From positions 1 through 64,000 of the forward strand of contig DIXO01000067.1 in assembly GCA_002428735.1 (NCBI GenBank): a stretch of 64,000 bases of DNA, written 5' to 3'. Both the position numbers and the translations under genes were made by a program. Positions 1-8,356 of this stretch are shown one piece after another (position 1 is the stretch's first letter; each line of letters begins with the position of its first letter). A model generated the notes under the pieces. It did not search any database. It was given only the letters and a program-made list of their open reading frames with translations, and had not been told where the DNA came from. This DNA comes from Syntrophaceae bacterium UBA6078. Its GTDB lineage: Bacteria; Desulfobacterota; Syntrophia; Syntrophales; UBA2210.

Positions 1-144
1 GACAGTTCTATTTGCTCTTGACACAATAAATATTCTAATGCCGTTCCGGCAACCTCTCGCACAATAAGATCATATCGTCGGCGTAAAAAGAGATAGGCGG
101 GCATTCCGCTTTCAACCGGATTGGTGGAGTCACGGAATTTTTTC

Positions 145-173
145 TTGACAACAGGCGGTTTATCGCTTATGTG
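145..173 (+). promoter_or_regulatory. Predicted sigma70-type promoter of the TetR/beta-oxidation operon
   Basis: TTGACA at 145-150 is followed by a 17-base spacer and TATGTG at 168-173. The first hexamer and spacing are ideal and the second hexamer is moderate. The predicted start near 180 falls on the palindrome at 179-191, which supports a real, regulated promoter. Assigned by eye only. Confidence 0.6.
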
Positions 174-178
174 GTAAG

Positions 179-191
179 TGACCAATGGTCA
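179..191. promoter_or_regulatory. 13-bp perfect palindrome, candidate TetR operator
   Basis: TGACCAATGGTCA is a perfect 6+1+6 inverted repeat located exactly where transcription from the promoter just upstream should start. A further TGACC half-site lies at about 196-200. The next gene encodes a TetR-family repressor, and members of this family commonly bind such palindromes at their own promoters. Autoregulation is inferred. Confidence 0.55.
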
Positions 192-283
192 TATTTTGAC
201 CTTTGTTTAGAGTTTATATTTTCTTGTTACTCACAGTGGTCTTGTCTTCATTGGAGGTAAGAGCGGGAATACGGGGGGCGCGA

Positions 284-1000
284 TTGGTTCTGGAAAGACG
301 GAGAGAAAAGGAGCGGAGGCAGAGGAAAAAGACCATTCTCAGAGCTGCCAGGGGTCTGCTCTTCAGACAGGGAAACCGGTCTGTCACCATCGCTGATATT
401 GCAAAAAAAGCGGAACTGAGCAAAGGAGCGATCTATCTCCATTTCAGCAGTAAAGAAGAGATATATGCGCAGATACTGTTGGATGACATCGCGAAAGTTC
501 ACGGTGAAATCCTTCCTATATTCGATGGCACAGACGGCGCTTCTGAACTTCTTGTAAGGTTCTCTCACCTCTATGTTGATTTCTTTCTCAAAGACAGGGA
601 GCTGTTCAGACTCCTCATGAATTTCATGATGCACGCCGATTATCTGAACCTTTCAAAAGACACTGATCAGCGAATTATTCAGGAAACAAACAAAGCCATT
701 TCTGTTACTGAACGCATATTCCAATACGGGATTGAGAGGGGAGAGTTTCTTCTCGAGAGGAAAAATGTGAGAACCATGAGAAATGCCTTCTGGGGAATGC
801 TCAACGGGGTCATATCCCTGCACCTCTTTATCGGCAGAGAGGAGACCAGAAGGGAACGGATATATTCCAATATTGACGGGTGGCTGCAAATTTTCATAGA
901 TGGTCTGAGAAAAGCCGATGTGGTTCGGGACACGGTAACCGTGAAACGAGATGATGATTTTACACTGAACAAAGGAGGAGAGATATGTCGTATAAGATAA
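284..1000 (+). CDS. TetR/AcrR-family transcriptional regulator
   Basis: A predicted DNA-binding repressor of about 238 residues. The N-terminal helix-turn-helix is clear: TIADIAKKAELSKGAIYLHF is a typical TetR signature. The remaining ~180 residues form the ligand-binding half, with the tryptophan-containing late helix common in acyl-CoA-responsive members. The start is uncertain. The open frame extends to 203, but that would add a hydrophobic N-terminus unlike the family, so the TTG at 284 is preferred (TTG at 251 is possible). The 3' end overlaps the next gene by 16 bases and contains its ribosome binding site, so the two are translationally linked. Its likely effector is a CoA thioester of the pathway encoded downstream. 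Confidence 0.85.
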   Translation: MVLERRREKERRQRKKTILRAARGLLFRQGNRSVTIADIAKKAELSKGAIYLHFSSKEEIYAQILLDDIAKVHGEILPIFDGTDGASELLVRFSHLYVDFFLKDRELFRLLMNFMMHADYLNLSKDTDQRIIQETNKAISVTERIFQYGIERGEFLLERKNVRTMRNAFWGMLNGVISLHLFIGREETRRERIYSNIDGWLQIFIDGLRKADVVRDTVTVKRDDDFTLNKGGEICRIR

Positions 1001-3405
1001 GAAAAGCCGCTGTCATAGGGGCGGGGGTCATGGGGGCGACGATAGCCGCGCACCTGGCCAATGCGGGAATTGAAAGCGTGATGCTTGATATCGTGCCTCC
1101 CTTTGATCCCGGCGAAAAGGATCTGGAAAAGGGCTTGACAAAGAAGAGCAAAGCCTGGCGGAACAGTTTCGCGGCGAAGGGACTGGAGGGTGTGATCAAG
1201 TCCAAACCGGCGAGTTTCTATTCCACGAAACTTGCGTCGATGATTACCATCGGAAATCTTGAAGATGACTTCGATCTCCTGAAAGATGTTGATTTTCTTA
1301 TTGAGGTGGTTGTCGAGAACCTCAAGATCAAGCAGAAACTTTTCGCGAAGGTGGAAAAAATAGTTAAACCCGACTGCATTGTCGCCACTAATACTTCCGG
1401 GATTCCCATCAAGGATATCTCGGCGAAGATGGGCCCCAAGCTCAAGGTGCGTTTTCTGGGTGTCCACTTTTTTAATCCGCCGCGTTACATGAAGCTTGTA
1501 GAGGTGATTCCCGGAAAGAGCACAAAGAAGGAAGTCGTCAATTACATGAGGGACTTCCTGGAAAACGTAGTCGGAAAGGGTGCTGTTATCTGCAAGGATG
1601 TCCCCAATTTCATTGCGAACCGGATCGGCACCTTTGACATCTCCAACGCGATCGATACTATGGTCAGCAAGGGATTGACCGTACAGGAGATGGACGCGAT
1701 CATCGCCAAGCCCCTTGGAAGACCCGGCTCCGCGATCTTCGGGACCCTGGATCTCGTTGGCTTGGACACGGGCGATCATGTCACCAAAAATCTTATCGCC
1801 GCGGTTCCGGACGACGAGATGATAGATATCTTCAAGGGCCCCGCGTTTATGGCCAAGATGCTGGAAAACAAATGGCTCGGTAACAAGACGGGGCAGGGTT
1901 TTTACAAGAGAACGAAGGACGAGAAGGGAAAGAAAGTCAAACTGGTCCTTGATTATAAGACTATGGAGTATATTCCCTTCGAGAAGCCCGTCTTTGAATC
2001 ACTCACCGATGCTGCAAAAGTGGCTGGAGGGTTTGAGGAAAAGCTCAAGTCTCTTTTCTATTCCGAAAAGGATGTCGCCGCCGATGTAGCCAGACAGTAT
2101 CTCTGCCGTAACTTCATATATGCGGCGAACCGCATCCCGGAGATTGCCGACACGGTATATCAGATCGACAACACCATGAAGTGGGGATACAACCACAGAA
2201 AGGGACCTTTCGAGTTGTGGGATGCCGTGGGAGTGGAGAAGTCTGTGTGGGTCATGAAGAAACTGGGAATGAAGGTCCCCCGGAAGATCACCCAGATGCT
2301 GGAGAAGAAGTGCAAGACCTTCTATAAGGAGAAAGCAACCGGTAAATATTACTATGACTTTAAGAAAAAGGGATACGTCAAAATGGAGGATAACCCCCGG
2401 ATTATCCTTCTTGCCGATCTCAAGGCGAAGAAAAAGGTCATCAAGGAGAACGCGGGGGCCTCTCTCGTGGATATCGGGGACGGTGTGGCATGTCTCGAGT
2501 TCCATACCAAGATGAACGCCCTCGATCAGGATATCACCCAGATGATATACGACAGCTGCGATATCGTGGAGAAGGATTTTGTGGGAATGGTTGTGGCGAA
2601 TCATGGCACAAATTACTCCGTGGGTGCCAACATCTTCAATCTTCTTGTGGCGGTCCAGCAGGGGCAGTGGGACGCGATCGACAAAGAGATCCACGCCCTC
2701 CAGTACGCCAATATGAGGATGAAATACCTGGATAAGCCGGTCGTGACCGCTCCTGCCGGGATGGCTTTGGGGGGCGGGTGCGAGGTAGCCATGCATGGTC
2801 AGAGATGCCAGCCCTGCGGCGAGTCTTATATTGGTCTGGTGGAAGTAGGTGTCGGATTGATACCCGCGGGTGGAGGATGCAAGGAACTGATAGTCAGGTG
2901 CACTGAAGGTCTGCCGGATGGAGTCGGTGAGGTTTTGAATATGCAGCCGATTTACGAGAAGATTCTCATGAATATCGCTCAGGCCAAGGTGGCTACCAGC
3001 GCGATGGAAGCTATGGAACTGGGATACGTGAGAAAGACGGAAAATATCAGTCTCAACCGAGACCATCAGATATGGGACGCCAAACGGCTTGTCCTTGCCA
3101 TGGCCAAGACACACAGGAGGAAAAAGCCTGATATGATCCCCGTTATGGGAGAAAACCTGCTGGGTATCGTTGATGCTATCCTGTTCAATATGAAACACGG
3201 AAACTACGTTTCCGATTATGACGTTCATGTGACGACAAAACTCGCATGGGTTCTCTCCGGCGGGCAGTGCCCGGAGAACACCATTGTTACGGAGGACGCG
3301 ATACTCGATCGCGAACGGGAGGCGTTCCTCAGCCTTGCGGGGGAGCAGAAGACGCAGGATCGGGTTACCCACATGCTGACGACGGGCAAACCGCTTCGTA
3401 ACTAA
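985..3405 (+). CDS. 3-hydroxyacyl-CoA dehydrogenase / enoyl-CoA hydratase fusion (FadN-like order)
   Basis: This bifunctional 806-residue enzyme hydrates enoyl-CoA (crotonyl-CoA) and oxidises the 3-hydroxyacyl-CoA with NAD+. The dehydrogenase is N-terminal: GAGVMGATIAAHLANAG is the NAD-binding loop near residue 13, and HFFNPPRYMKLVEVIPG carries the catalytic His region. The crotonase domain occupies about residues 480-806, with GGGCEVAMHG and YIGLVEVGVGLIPAGGG supplying both expected catalytic glutamates. Dehydrogenase before hydratase is the order of FadN-type proteins and the reverse of FadB/FadJ. GGAGGAG sits just before the ATG. With the thiolase downstream it would convert crotonyl-CoA to acetyl-CoA, completing the glutarate route encoded 10 kb away. 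Confidence 0.93.
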   Translation: MSYKIRKAAVIGAGVMGATIAAHLANAGIESVMLDIVPPFDPGEKDLEKGLTKKSKAWRNSFAAKGLEGVIKSKPASFYSTKLASMITIGNLEDDFDLLKDVDFLIEVVVENLKIKQKLFAKVEKIVKPDCIVATNTSGIPIKDISAKMGPKLKVRFLGVHFFNPPRYMKLVEVIPGKSTKKEVVNYMRDFLENVVGKGAVICKDVPNFIANRIGTFDISNAIDTMVSKGLTVQEMDAIIAKPLGRPGSAIFGTLDLVGLDTGDHVTKNLIAAVPDDEMIDIFKGPAFMAKMLENKWLGNKTGQGFYKRTKDEKGKKVKLVLDYKTMEYIPFEKPVFESLTDAAKVAGGFEEKLKSLFYSEKDVAADVARQYLCRNFIYAANRIPEIADTVYQIDNTMKWGYNHRKGPFELWDAVGVEKSVWVMKKLGMKVPRKITQMLEKKCKTFYKEKATGKYYYDFKKKGYVKMEDNPRIILLADLKAKKKVIKENAGASLVDIGDGVACLEFHTKMNALDQDITQMIYDSCDIVEKDFVGMVVANHGTNYSVGANIFNLLVAVQQGQWDAIDKEIHALQYANMRMKYLDKPVVTAPAGMALGGGCEVAMHGQRCQPCGESYIGLVEVGVGLIPAGGGCKELIVRCTEGLPDGVGEVLNMQPIYEKILMNIAQAKVATSAMEAMELGYVRKTENISLNRDHQIWDAKRLVLAMAKTHRRKKPDMIPVMGENLLGIVDAILFNMKHGNYVSDYDVHVTTKLAWVLSGGQCPENTIVTEDAILDREREAFLSLAGEQKTQDRVTHMLTTGKPLRN

Positions 3406-3463
3406 CCACGACACATTGAGCCGCGCGGGATCGTCGCGGCATCAGACAATAAGGAGGATTATT

Positions 3464-4651
<1,188 letters not shown>

Positions 4652-4676
4652 CATCTGATCATTATATCTGATTTGG

Positions 4677-4711
4677 AAAGGCCGTGGTCCCTGTGATCAT
4701 GGCCTTTCTTC
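4677..4711 (+). terminator. Rho-independent terminator after the thiolase
   Basis: AAAGGCC (4677-4683) pairs with GGCCTTT (4701-4707), extended inward by several further pairs. It is followed by CTTCTTT. It lies 25 bases past the thiolase stop codon. Confidence 0.75.
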
Positions 4712-4800
4712 TTTACAACGTGAAAGAAACGGGATATTGACAGAAAAACTCCTTGAAAGATTTGTAATCAAAAGTCTCGGGAAAAAGAGGATTTGTAATA

Positions 4801-5613
4801 ATGAAGATCGGCTTTGTTCAGTTTGAGCCGCTGTTCGGCGATGTCGACGGGAACCTGGAACGGGTAGGGGAACTTATCAGGAAATCAGATGCTGATATCC
4901 TGGTGCTCCCGGAGCTGTTCAATACGGGGTACGTCTTCAGGTCGAGGGAGGAGGTTGACTCCCTTGCTGAGCAGGTTCCGGAGGGAAAGACGACGCGGGT
5001 GCTGTGCGATATGGCCCGTGATAAAGGAGTCTTCATTGTAGGAGGCCTCGCCGAGAAGGACGGCCAGCAAATCTTCAACGGGTCTGTTCTCGTCTCTCCG
5101 GAGGGGTATGTTGGCAGGTACCGGAAAATACACCTCTTCTTCGAGGAAAAGCTGTGGTTCGATCCCGGCGACGAGGAATTCCGTGTGTACGATATCGGGA
5201 TCTGTACGGTGGGGATCATGGTCTGTTTCGACTGGTTCTTCCCGGAGTCCATGCGTGTCCTTGCCCTCAAGGGGGCCGATCTGATCTGCCATCCCGCGAA
5301 CCTGGTGCTACCCTTCTGTCAGGAATCGATGAAGACCCGCTGTCTCGAAAACCACGTCTTCGCGGTCACGGCGAACCGGATCGGGACCGAGGCCAGGGGG
5401 GACCAATCGCTCCGTTTCACCGGTATGAGCCAGATCACCGGTCCCGACGGCAGTATCCTCTCCCGGGGCGGCGACGATTCGGAGGAGGTGCAGACCATGG
5501 AGATCGACCCGGCGGCGGCCCGCGACAAGAGCATCAATGACTACAACAATCTCTTTGCGGACCGGAGGCCCGGCTTCTACGGCGACCTTGCAGGGAAGAA
5601 AACGAAGGGGTAG
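4801..5613 (+). CDS. Carbon-nitrogen hydrolase (nitrilase superfamily amidase)
   Basis: This 270-residue protein is a single nitrilase-fold domain that hydrolyses an amide or similar C-N bond. The Glu-Lys-Cys triad is readable: Glu in LPELFNTGY near residue 40, Lys in RYRKIHLFF near 110, and Cys in VGIMVCFDWFFPES near 143. Length and motif spacing fit the amidase/N-carbamoylputrescine amidase-like branches rather than true nitrilases. The start codon is the last part of a repeated GATTTGTAAT string (4759-4768 and 4791-4800), and AAGAGG upstream could serve as ribosome binding site. It may be co-transcribed with the following MBL gene, but no substrate is implied by the context. Confidence 0.88.
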   Translation: MKIGFVQFEPLFGDVDGNLERVGELIRKSDADILVLPELFNTGYVFRSREEVDSLAEQVPEGKTTRVLCDMARDKGVFIVGGLAEKDGQQIFNGSVLVSPEGYVGRYRKIHLFFEEKLWFDPGDEEFRVYDIGICTVGIMVCFDWFFPESMRVLALKGADLICHPANLVLPFCQESMKTRCLENHVFAVTANRIGTEARGDQSLRFTGMSQITGPDGSILSRGGDDSEEVQTMEIDPAAARDKSINDYNNLFADRRPGFYGDLAGKKTKG

Positions 5614-5696
5614 AAAACGGCATCCCGGAAGCTCCTCGACTCAGGCGTTGGAAAAGAAGAGGTATACATTCAATACGGTCAGTGGTACGGCGCGCC

Positions 5697-6416
5697 ATGA
5701 AGTGCTGGATTACCAAAAGCGGCATTACCATTCACAGGGTCGTATGGGGACGGTGCAACTGCTACCTGGTCTCGGACGGGGGCAGATTTCTCCTGGTTGA
5801 TGCGGGGGGAAAAAAGAGCTGGAAAAGCCTGGACGGAGGCCTTAAAAGGCTCAGTGTAACAAAAGATTCGGCGATTTCTCTGGTGCTGACCCACTGCCAT
5901 TTCGACCATGCCGAAAACGCGGCCATATTCAAAAAGACCTACAAGGCGTCAATTATCGTTCACACAAGCGAGGCGGATTGTTTGAAGAACGGAGATAATC
6001 CTCCTATCCGCGGAGCGATATTCCTGGCGAAGATCCTGACCGGCATGGCGGCCGGGACAAAACTGCTTGCCCGGCTGAGGTACGAACCGGCCGATTACGA
6101 TGTCCTGGTCGACGAAAAACTTGCACTGGAACCCTTCGGCTTTCCCGGGTTCATTCTCCATACGCCCGGGCATTCGCCGGGGTCGATCAGCGTGGTGATC
6201 GATAACGAAGCAGCCATTGTCGGCGATGCGATGTTCGGCGTATTCAGCGGTTCCGTATTCCCTCCCTTCGCGGATGATACAAGATCGATGGTTGAAAGCT
6301 GGAAGAAGCTTCGGGACACGGGGTGCGGGATCTATCTGCCGGCTCATGGATGGGAGCGACGCAGAGATGTCCTGGAAAGGCAGTATGAAAAGTACAGAAA
6401 GGTGTACGACCTGTAA
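5697..6416 (+). CDS. Metallo-beta-lactamase-fold hydrolase
   Basis: A cytosolic metal-dependent hydrolase of about 239 residues. THCHFDHAEN is the HxHxDH metal site near residue 70, HTPGHSPGS provides the next His, GDAMFG the bridging Asp, and PAHGW the last His. This glyoxalase II-like set usually means thioester or phosphoester hydrolysis, but it does not define the substrate. The ATG at 5697 is chosen because family members begin just before the first beta strand; a GTG at 5682 is also in frame and neither has a strong ribosome binding site. It follows the amidase by about 80 bases. Confidence 0.85.
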   Translation: MKCWITKSGITIHRVVWGRCNCYLVSDGGRFLLVDAGGKKSWKSLDGGLKRLSVTKDSAISLVLTHCHFDHAENAAIFKKTYKASIIVHTSEADCLKNGDNPPIRGAIFLAKILTGMAAGTKLLARLRYEPADYDVLVDEKLALEPFGFPGFILHTPGHSPGSISVVIDNEAAIVGDAMFGVFSGSVFPPFADDTRSMVESWKKLRDTGCGIYLPAHGWERRRDVLERQYEKYRKVYDL

Positions 6417-6443
6417 CCTCAACAATAGGAAACTTCAAACTCC

Positions 6444-6471
6444 TTGACAATTTTCATAAAAGTCGTATCAT
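6444..6471 (+). promoter_or_regulatory. Strong predicted sigma70 promoter
   Basis: TTGACA at 6444-6449, a 16-base spacer and TATCAT at 6466-6471. Transcription would begin near 6478. The next strong signal is a terminator hairpin about 85 bases later, so this appears to drive a short transcript rather than simply the next gene. Confidence 0.6.
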
Positions 6472-6477
6472 CCAGCC

Positions 6478-6597
6478 GTTGCGTTCATTCAGACGGATTT
6501 CATAGCCGGGTTTGCTTTTTGTAACAGAAGAAAGAGGAAACTATGGACGGATATTCCCAGAGCCCCGTTTCTCACACAGAGACGGGGCTTTGTGTTT
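6478..6597 (+). ncRNA. Candidate ~120-nt small RNA or attenuated leader
   Basis: The unit is bounded by a good promoter and an intrinsic terminator: AGCCCCGTTTCT at 6561-6572 pairs with AGAGACGGGGCT at 6578-6589, loop of five, followed by TTGTGTTT. A ribosome-binding-like AAGAGGAAACT precedes an ATG at 6543, so a short leader peptide overlapping the hairpin is an alternative. I recognise no known RNA family. The coding start of the next gene is about 90 bases past the terminator. Confidence 0.4.
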
Positions 6598-6684
6598 GTG
6601 GGGCACAGGAACTAGTATGGCATATCGGAAAAATAAATCTGTCCCCTTTTTCACCCTTTTTCACCAGAATTCTAAGAGACTGAT

Positions 6685-7524
6685 ATGGAAAAATTCGAGT
6701 TCAAATTAGAAGGGCCGATTTTTCGAGAAGGTGTTCCCATACACATTATTATTAAAGCTTGGGAAAACTTCCAGTCGATAATCGACAAGACTTATCTCGT
6801 TGCCACAGAATCAAATAGAATCACTGCAAAGGATCGGGAAAGATATTACTTACAGGCAAAAGAATTCAAAAGAAGTTCATTTCTAACAAACTTCGAAATA
6901 ATTTTGGCCGGTGTTCAACTTACCTTACCTATCGTTGGCCCATTAGGCCCTCAAAATATTTGGGAATTCACAAAGGAAACTTTCAATTTTCTAAAGTTAA
7001 TTTGCTCTGGCAGTTCAGGAGATAATAGTCCAGAAATTGAAGTGAAAGACAGTCAGCATGTTTCAGTGCATATTGGTGATACTTATCAACATTTTTATGG
7101 TCCTATTATTCCAATAGCCGAAAAGGCGCTTCCGAAATATCAGGATCTTGCCCATATGATTGAAGCCGGAAAGCTTGAGACAATCTCGGCAGGTTCGTTA
7201 GAAAAACCGGAAATTAATTTGAAGCCAGAGGACAGGACTCTTTTCGATTTGCCAACTTTTATTGACAAAGACCCAACTGAGGTTAAATGTGAAATATTTG
7301 ATTTTAACAAATTCAATAACGTTGGGAAGCTGAGGGTTGCATCAGGGCAGCCTATTCCAAGTGGAGACTATAGCTTCTCTATCTTCGGTTCGCAAGATAA
7401 CATTGATTACATCTATTCAATGCTGAAACCACTTGTGACCATTAAGTGCTTGGTTGAAAAGGCAAAAAGCCCATTAGGGCCCGAGCTAATCTCTCATTTA
7501 CATGTTACGGGGCTTGGCTCTTAG
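6685..7524 (+). CDS. Uncharacterised 279-residue protein in an AT-rich islet
   Basis: I do not recognise this family. The protein is soluble overall, with one moderately hydrophobic stretch near residues 75-95 (LAGVQLTLPIVGPLGPQNIW) and no signal peptide. The middle (residues ~120-170) is polar and the C-terminal ~80 residues look like a compact alpha/beta domain. Base composition is clearly more AT-rich than the flanking amidase and trp genes, and codon choice differs (many AAA, ATT, TTT), consistent with acquired DNA. It is followed by an 8-bp hairpin and then by a small membrane protein gene of similar composition, so the two may act together. Coding status rests on length, composition and the downstream partner. 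Confidence 0.65.
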   Translation: MEKFEFKLEGPIFREGVPIHIIIKAWENFQSIIDKTYLVATESNRITAKDRERYYLQAKEFKRSSFLTNFEIILAGVQLTLPIVGPLGPQNIWEFTKETFNFLKLICSGSSGDNSPEIEVKDSQHVSVHIGDTYQHFYGPIIPIAEKALPKYQDLAHMIEAGKLETISAGSLEKPEINLKPEDRTLFDLPTFIDKDPTEVKCEIFDFNKFNNVGKLRVASGQPIPSGDYSFSIFGSQDNIDYIYSMLKPLVTIKCLVEKAKSPLGPELISHLHVTGLGS

Positions 7525-7545
7525 CATTTTGCTGCAAGGAACCTT

Positions 7546-7572
7546 CAGGGGCTACACCCCTTCCAGCCCCTG
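7546..7572. other. Intercistronic hairpin
   Basis: CAGGGGCT (7546-7553) is the exact reverse complement of AGCCCCTG (7565-7572), separated by 11 bases. No T-run follows, so it is more likely an mRNA-stability structure or repeat relic than a terminator. Confidence 0.5.
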
Positions 7573-7602
7573 AGCAACTCATTGGGTGCAAAAGGAAGTG
7601 TT

Positions 7603-8067
7603 ATGACAAAACTTAATGAAATAATTGATGATAAAGAACGAAAAGTCAAATTAGATTTTGTTGAAAAGTGTTGGGAAAATTGGAGTGAAATTCGTAAATT
7701 AACACTGGGGCGCATCACGAATTATCTCTTCAGTCTGAACGCGGGGGCTCTATTAGTCGCACTGACTTATGTCGCGGCAAAGTCGAGCAACAAAGATATC
7801 CAATTTTCAATTTGGCTTTTATCTGTTGGAATATTGTGTAGTGTTTTGCACGCTGCCTTAGATTATTACATGACGGAAGGTTCTTTTTCGGCATATCGGA
7901 AAGATGTTAAAAAGCTCTACGACAACCAGATGGACTGGCATGAGTTTGTCAAACGTAATGAAAATCGAGATAACTATGACTGGCTTTTGCACATCTTAGG
8001 TTGGGCTGGAGGGTTTTCATTCTTTGTGGCGTTAATAATAGGGGTTTTACAAATAAAGTGTACCTAA
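7603..8067 (+). CDS. Uncharacterised small membrane protein
   Basis: A 154-residue protein with a polar N-terminal helix (residues 1-40), two adjacent membrane segments around residues 45-62 and 68-88, a polar segment of about 45 residues, and a final membrane segment near 133-152. No catalytic motif is visible. AAGGAAG 6 bases before the ATG at 7603 supports this start. It shares the AT-rich composition of the preceding gene and lies 78 bases after it, suggesting a two-gene unit. A soluble partner plus a small membrane protein is a layout seen in some defence and toxin systems, but nothing here proves that role. Confidence 0.65.
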   Translation: MTKLNEIIDDKERKVKLDFVEKCWENWSEIRKLTLGRITNYLFSLNAGALLVALTYVAAKSSNKDIQFSIWLLSVGILCSVLHAALDYYMTEGSFSAYRKDVKKLYDNQMDWHEFVKRNENRDNYDWLLHILGWAGGFSFFVALIIGVLQIKCT

Positions 8068-8087
8068 CCTGACTTAATATTTTGCTA

Positions 8088-8116
8088 TTGACAACCCTCT
8101 CTTGTTCCGCTAGATA
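8088..8116 (+). promoter_or_regulatory. Predicted trp operon promoter
   Basis: TTGACA at 8088-8093, a 17-base spacer and TAGATA at 8111-8116. The start would be near 8122, 26 bases before the trp leader peptide. I saw no convincing TrpR-type operator around it, so attenuation may be the main control. Confidence 0.7.
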
Positions 8117-8147
8117 GAAGCAGAATTCAGGAGCAGTGGGAAATACG

Positions 8148-8219
8148 ATGATACAGAAAGCTTCAGGACTTAATTATTGGTGGTGGCGGATCTCGGAGGA
8201 GAGGTTCGTCTGCCGGTAG
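8148..8219 (+). CDS. trpL: trp leader peptide
   Basis: The frame encodes 23 residues, MIQKASGLNYWWWRISEERF followed by VCR and a TAG stop. Three consecutive TGG codons at 8078+100..86 (that is, 8178-8186) are the hallmark of tryptophan attenuation: a ribosome stalls there when charged tRNA-Trp is scarce. AGGAG at 8129-8133 is 14 bases from the ATG, rather long; an in-frame GTG at 8136 would be too close. CTTCAGGA inside the frame (8161-8168) is complementary to TCCTGAAG just after the stop (8222-8229), giving the expected region 1:2 pairing. It lies between the promoter and two terminator hairpins ahead of trpE. Confidence 0.85.
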   Translation: MIQKASGLNYWWWRISEERFVCR

Positions 8220-8242
8220 GTTCCTGAAGTATACAGATCGCA

Positions 8243-8285
8243 AGCCGCGGAGAATCTTTCCAGTATTCTCCGCGGCTTTTTTGTT
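8243..8285 (+). terminator. trp attenuator (intrinsic terminator)
   Basis: AGCCGCGGAGAAT (8243-8255) pairs perfectly with ATTCTCCGCGGCT (8265-8277) across a 9-base loop, followed by TTTTTGTTTT. This is the region 3:4 terminator of the attenuator. I did not resolve the competing 2:3 antiterminator. Confidence 0.85.
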
Positions 8286-8301
8286 TTCAATACTGAATCC
8301 G

Positions 8302-8338
8302 AAAAAGGCCGTGACCGATCACGGCCTTTTTTATTTTT
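8302..8338 (+). terminator. Second tandem terminator before trpE
   Basis: AAAAAGGCCGTGA (8302-8314) pairs with TCACGGCCTTTTT (8319-8331) around a CCGA loop and runs into TTATTTTT. It lies only 18 bases before trpE, so read-through of the first attenuator must pass a second strong terminator-like structure. Confidence 0.8.
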
Positions 8339-8356
8339 AAGACAGAGGTACATGAC

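Noticed and set aside
1999..3414. Leftward 471-codon open frame
   Set aside because: Entirely antisense to the well-supported dehydrogenase/hydratase fusion gene; His/Leu-rich shadow composition.
4759..4800. Repeated GATTTGTAAT before the amidase gene as a regulator site
   Set aside because: Only two short copies, one touching the start codon; too little to call a site.
7546..7600. Possible integron attC-like site after the first AT-rich gene
   Set aside because: The hairpin lacks the GTTRRRY/RYYYAAC core sites and no integrase is near.
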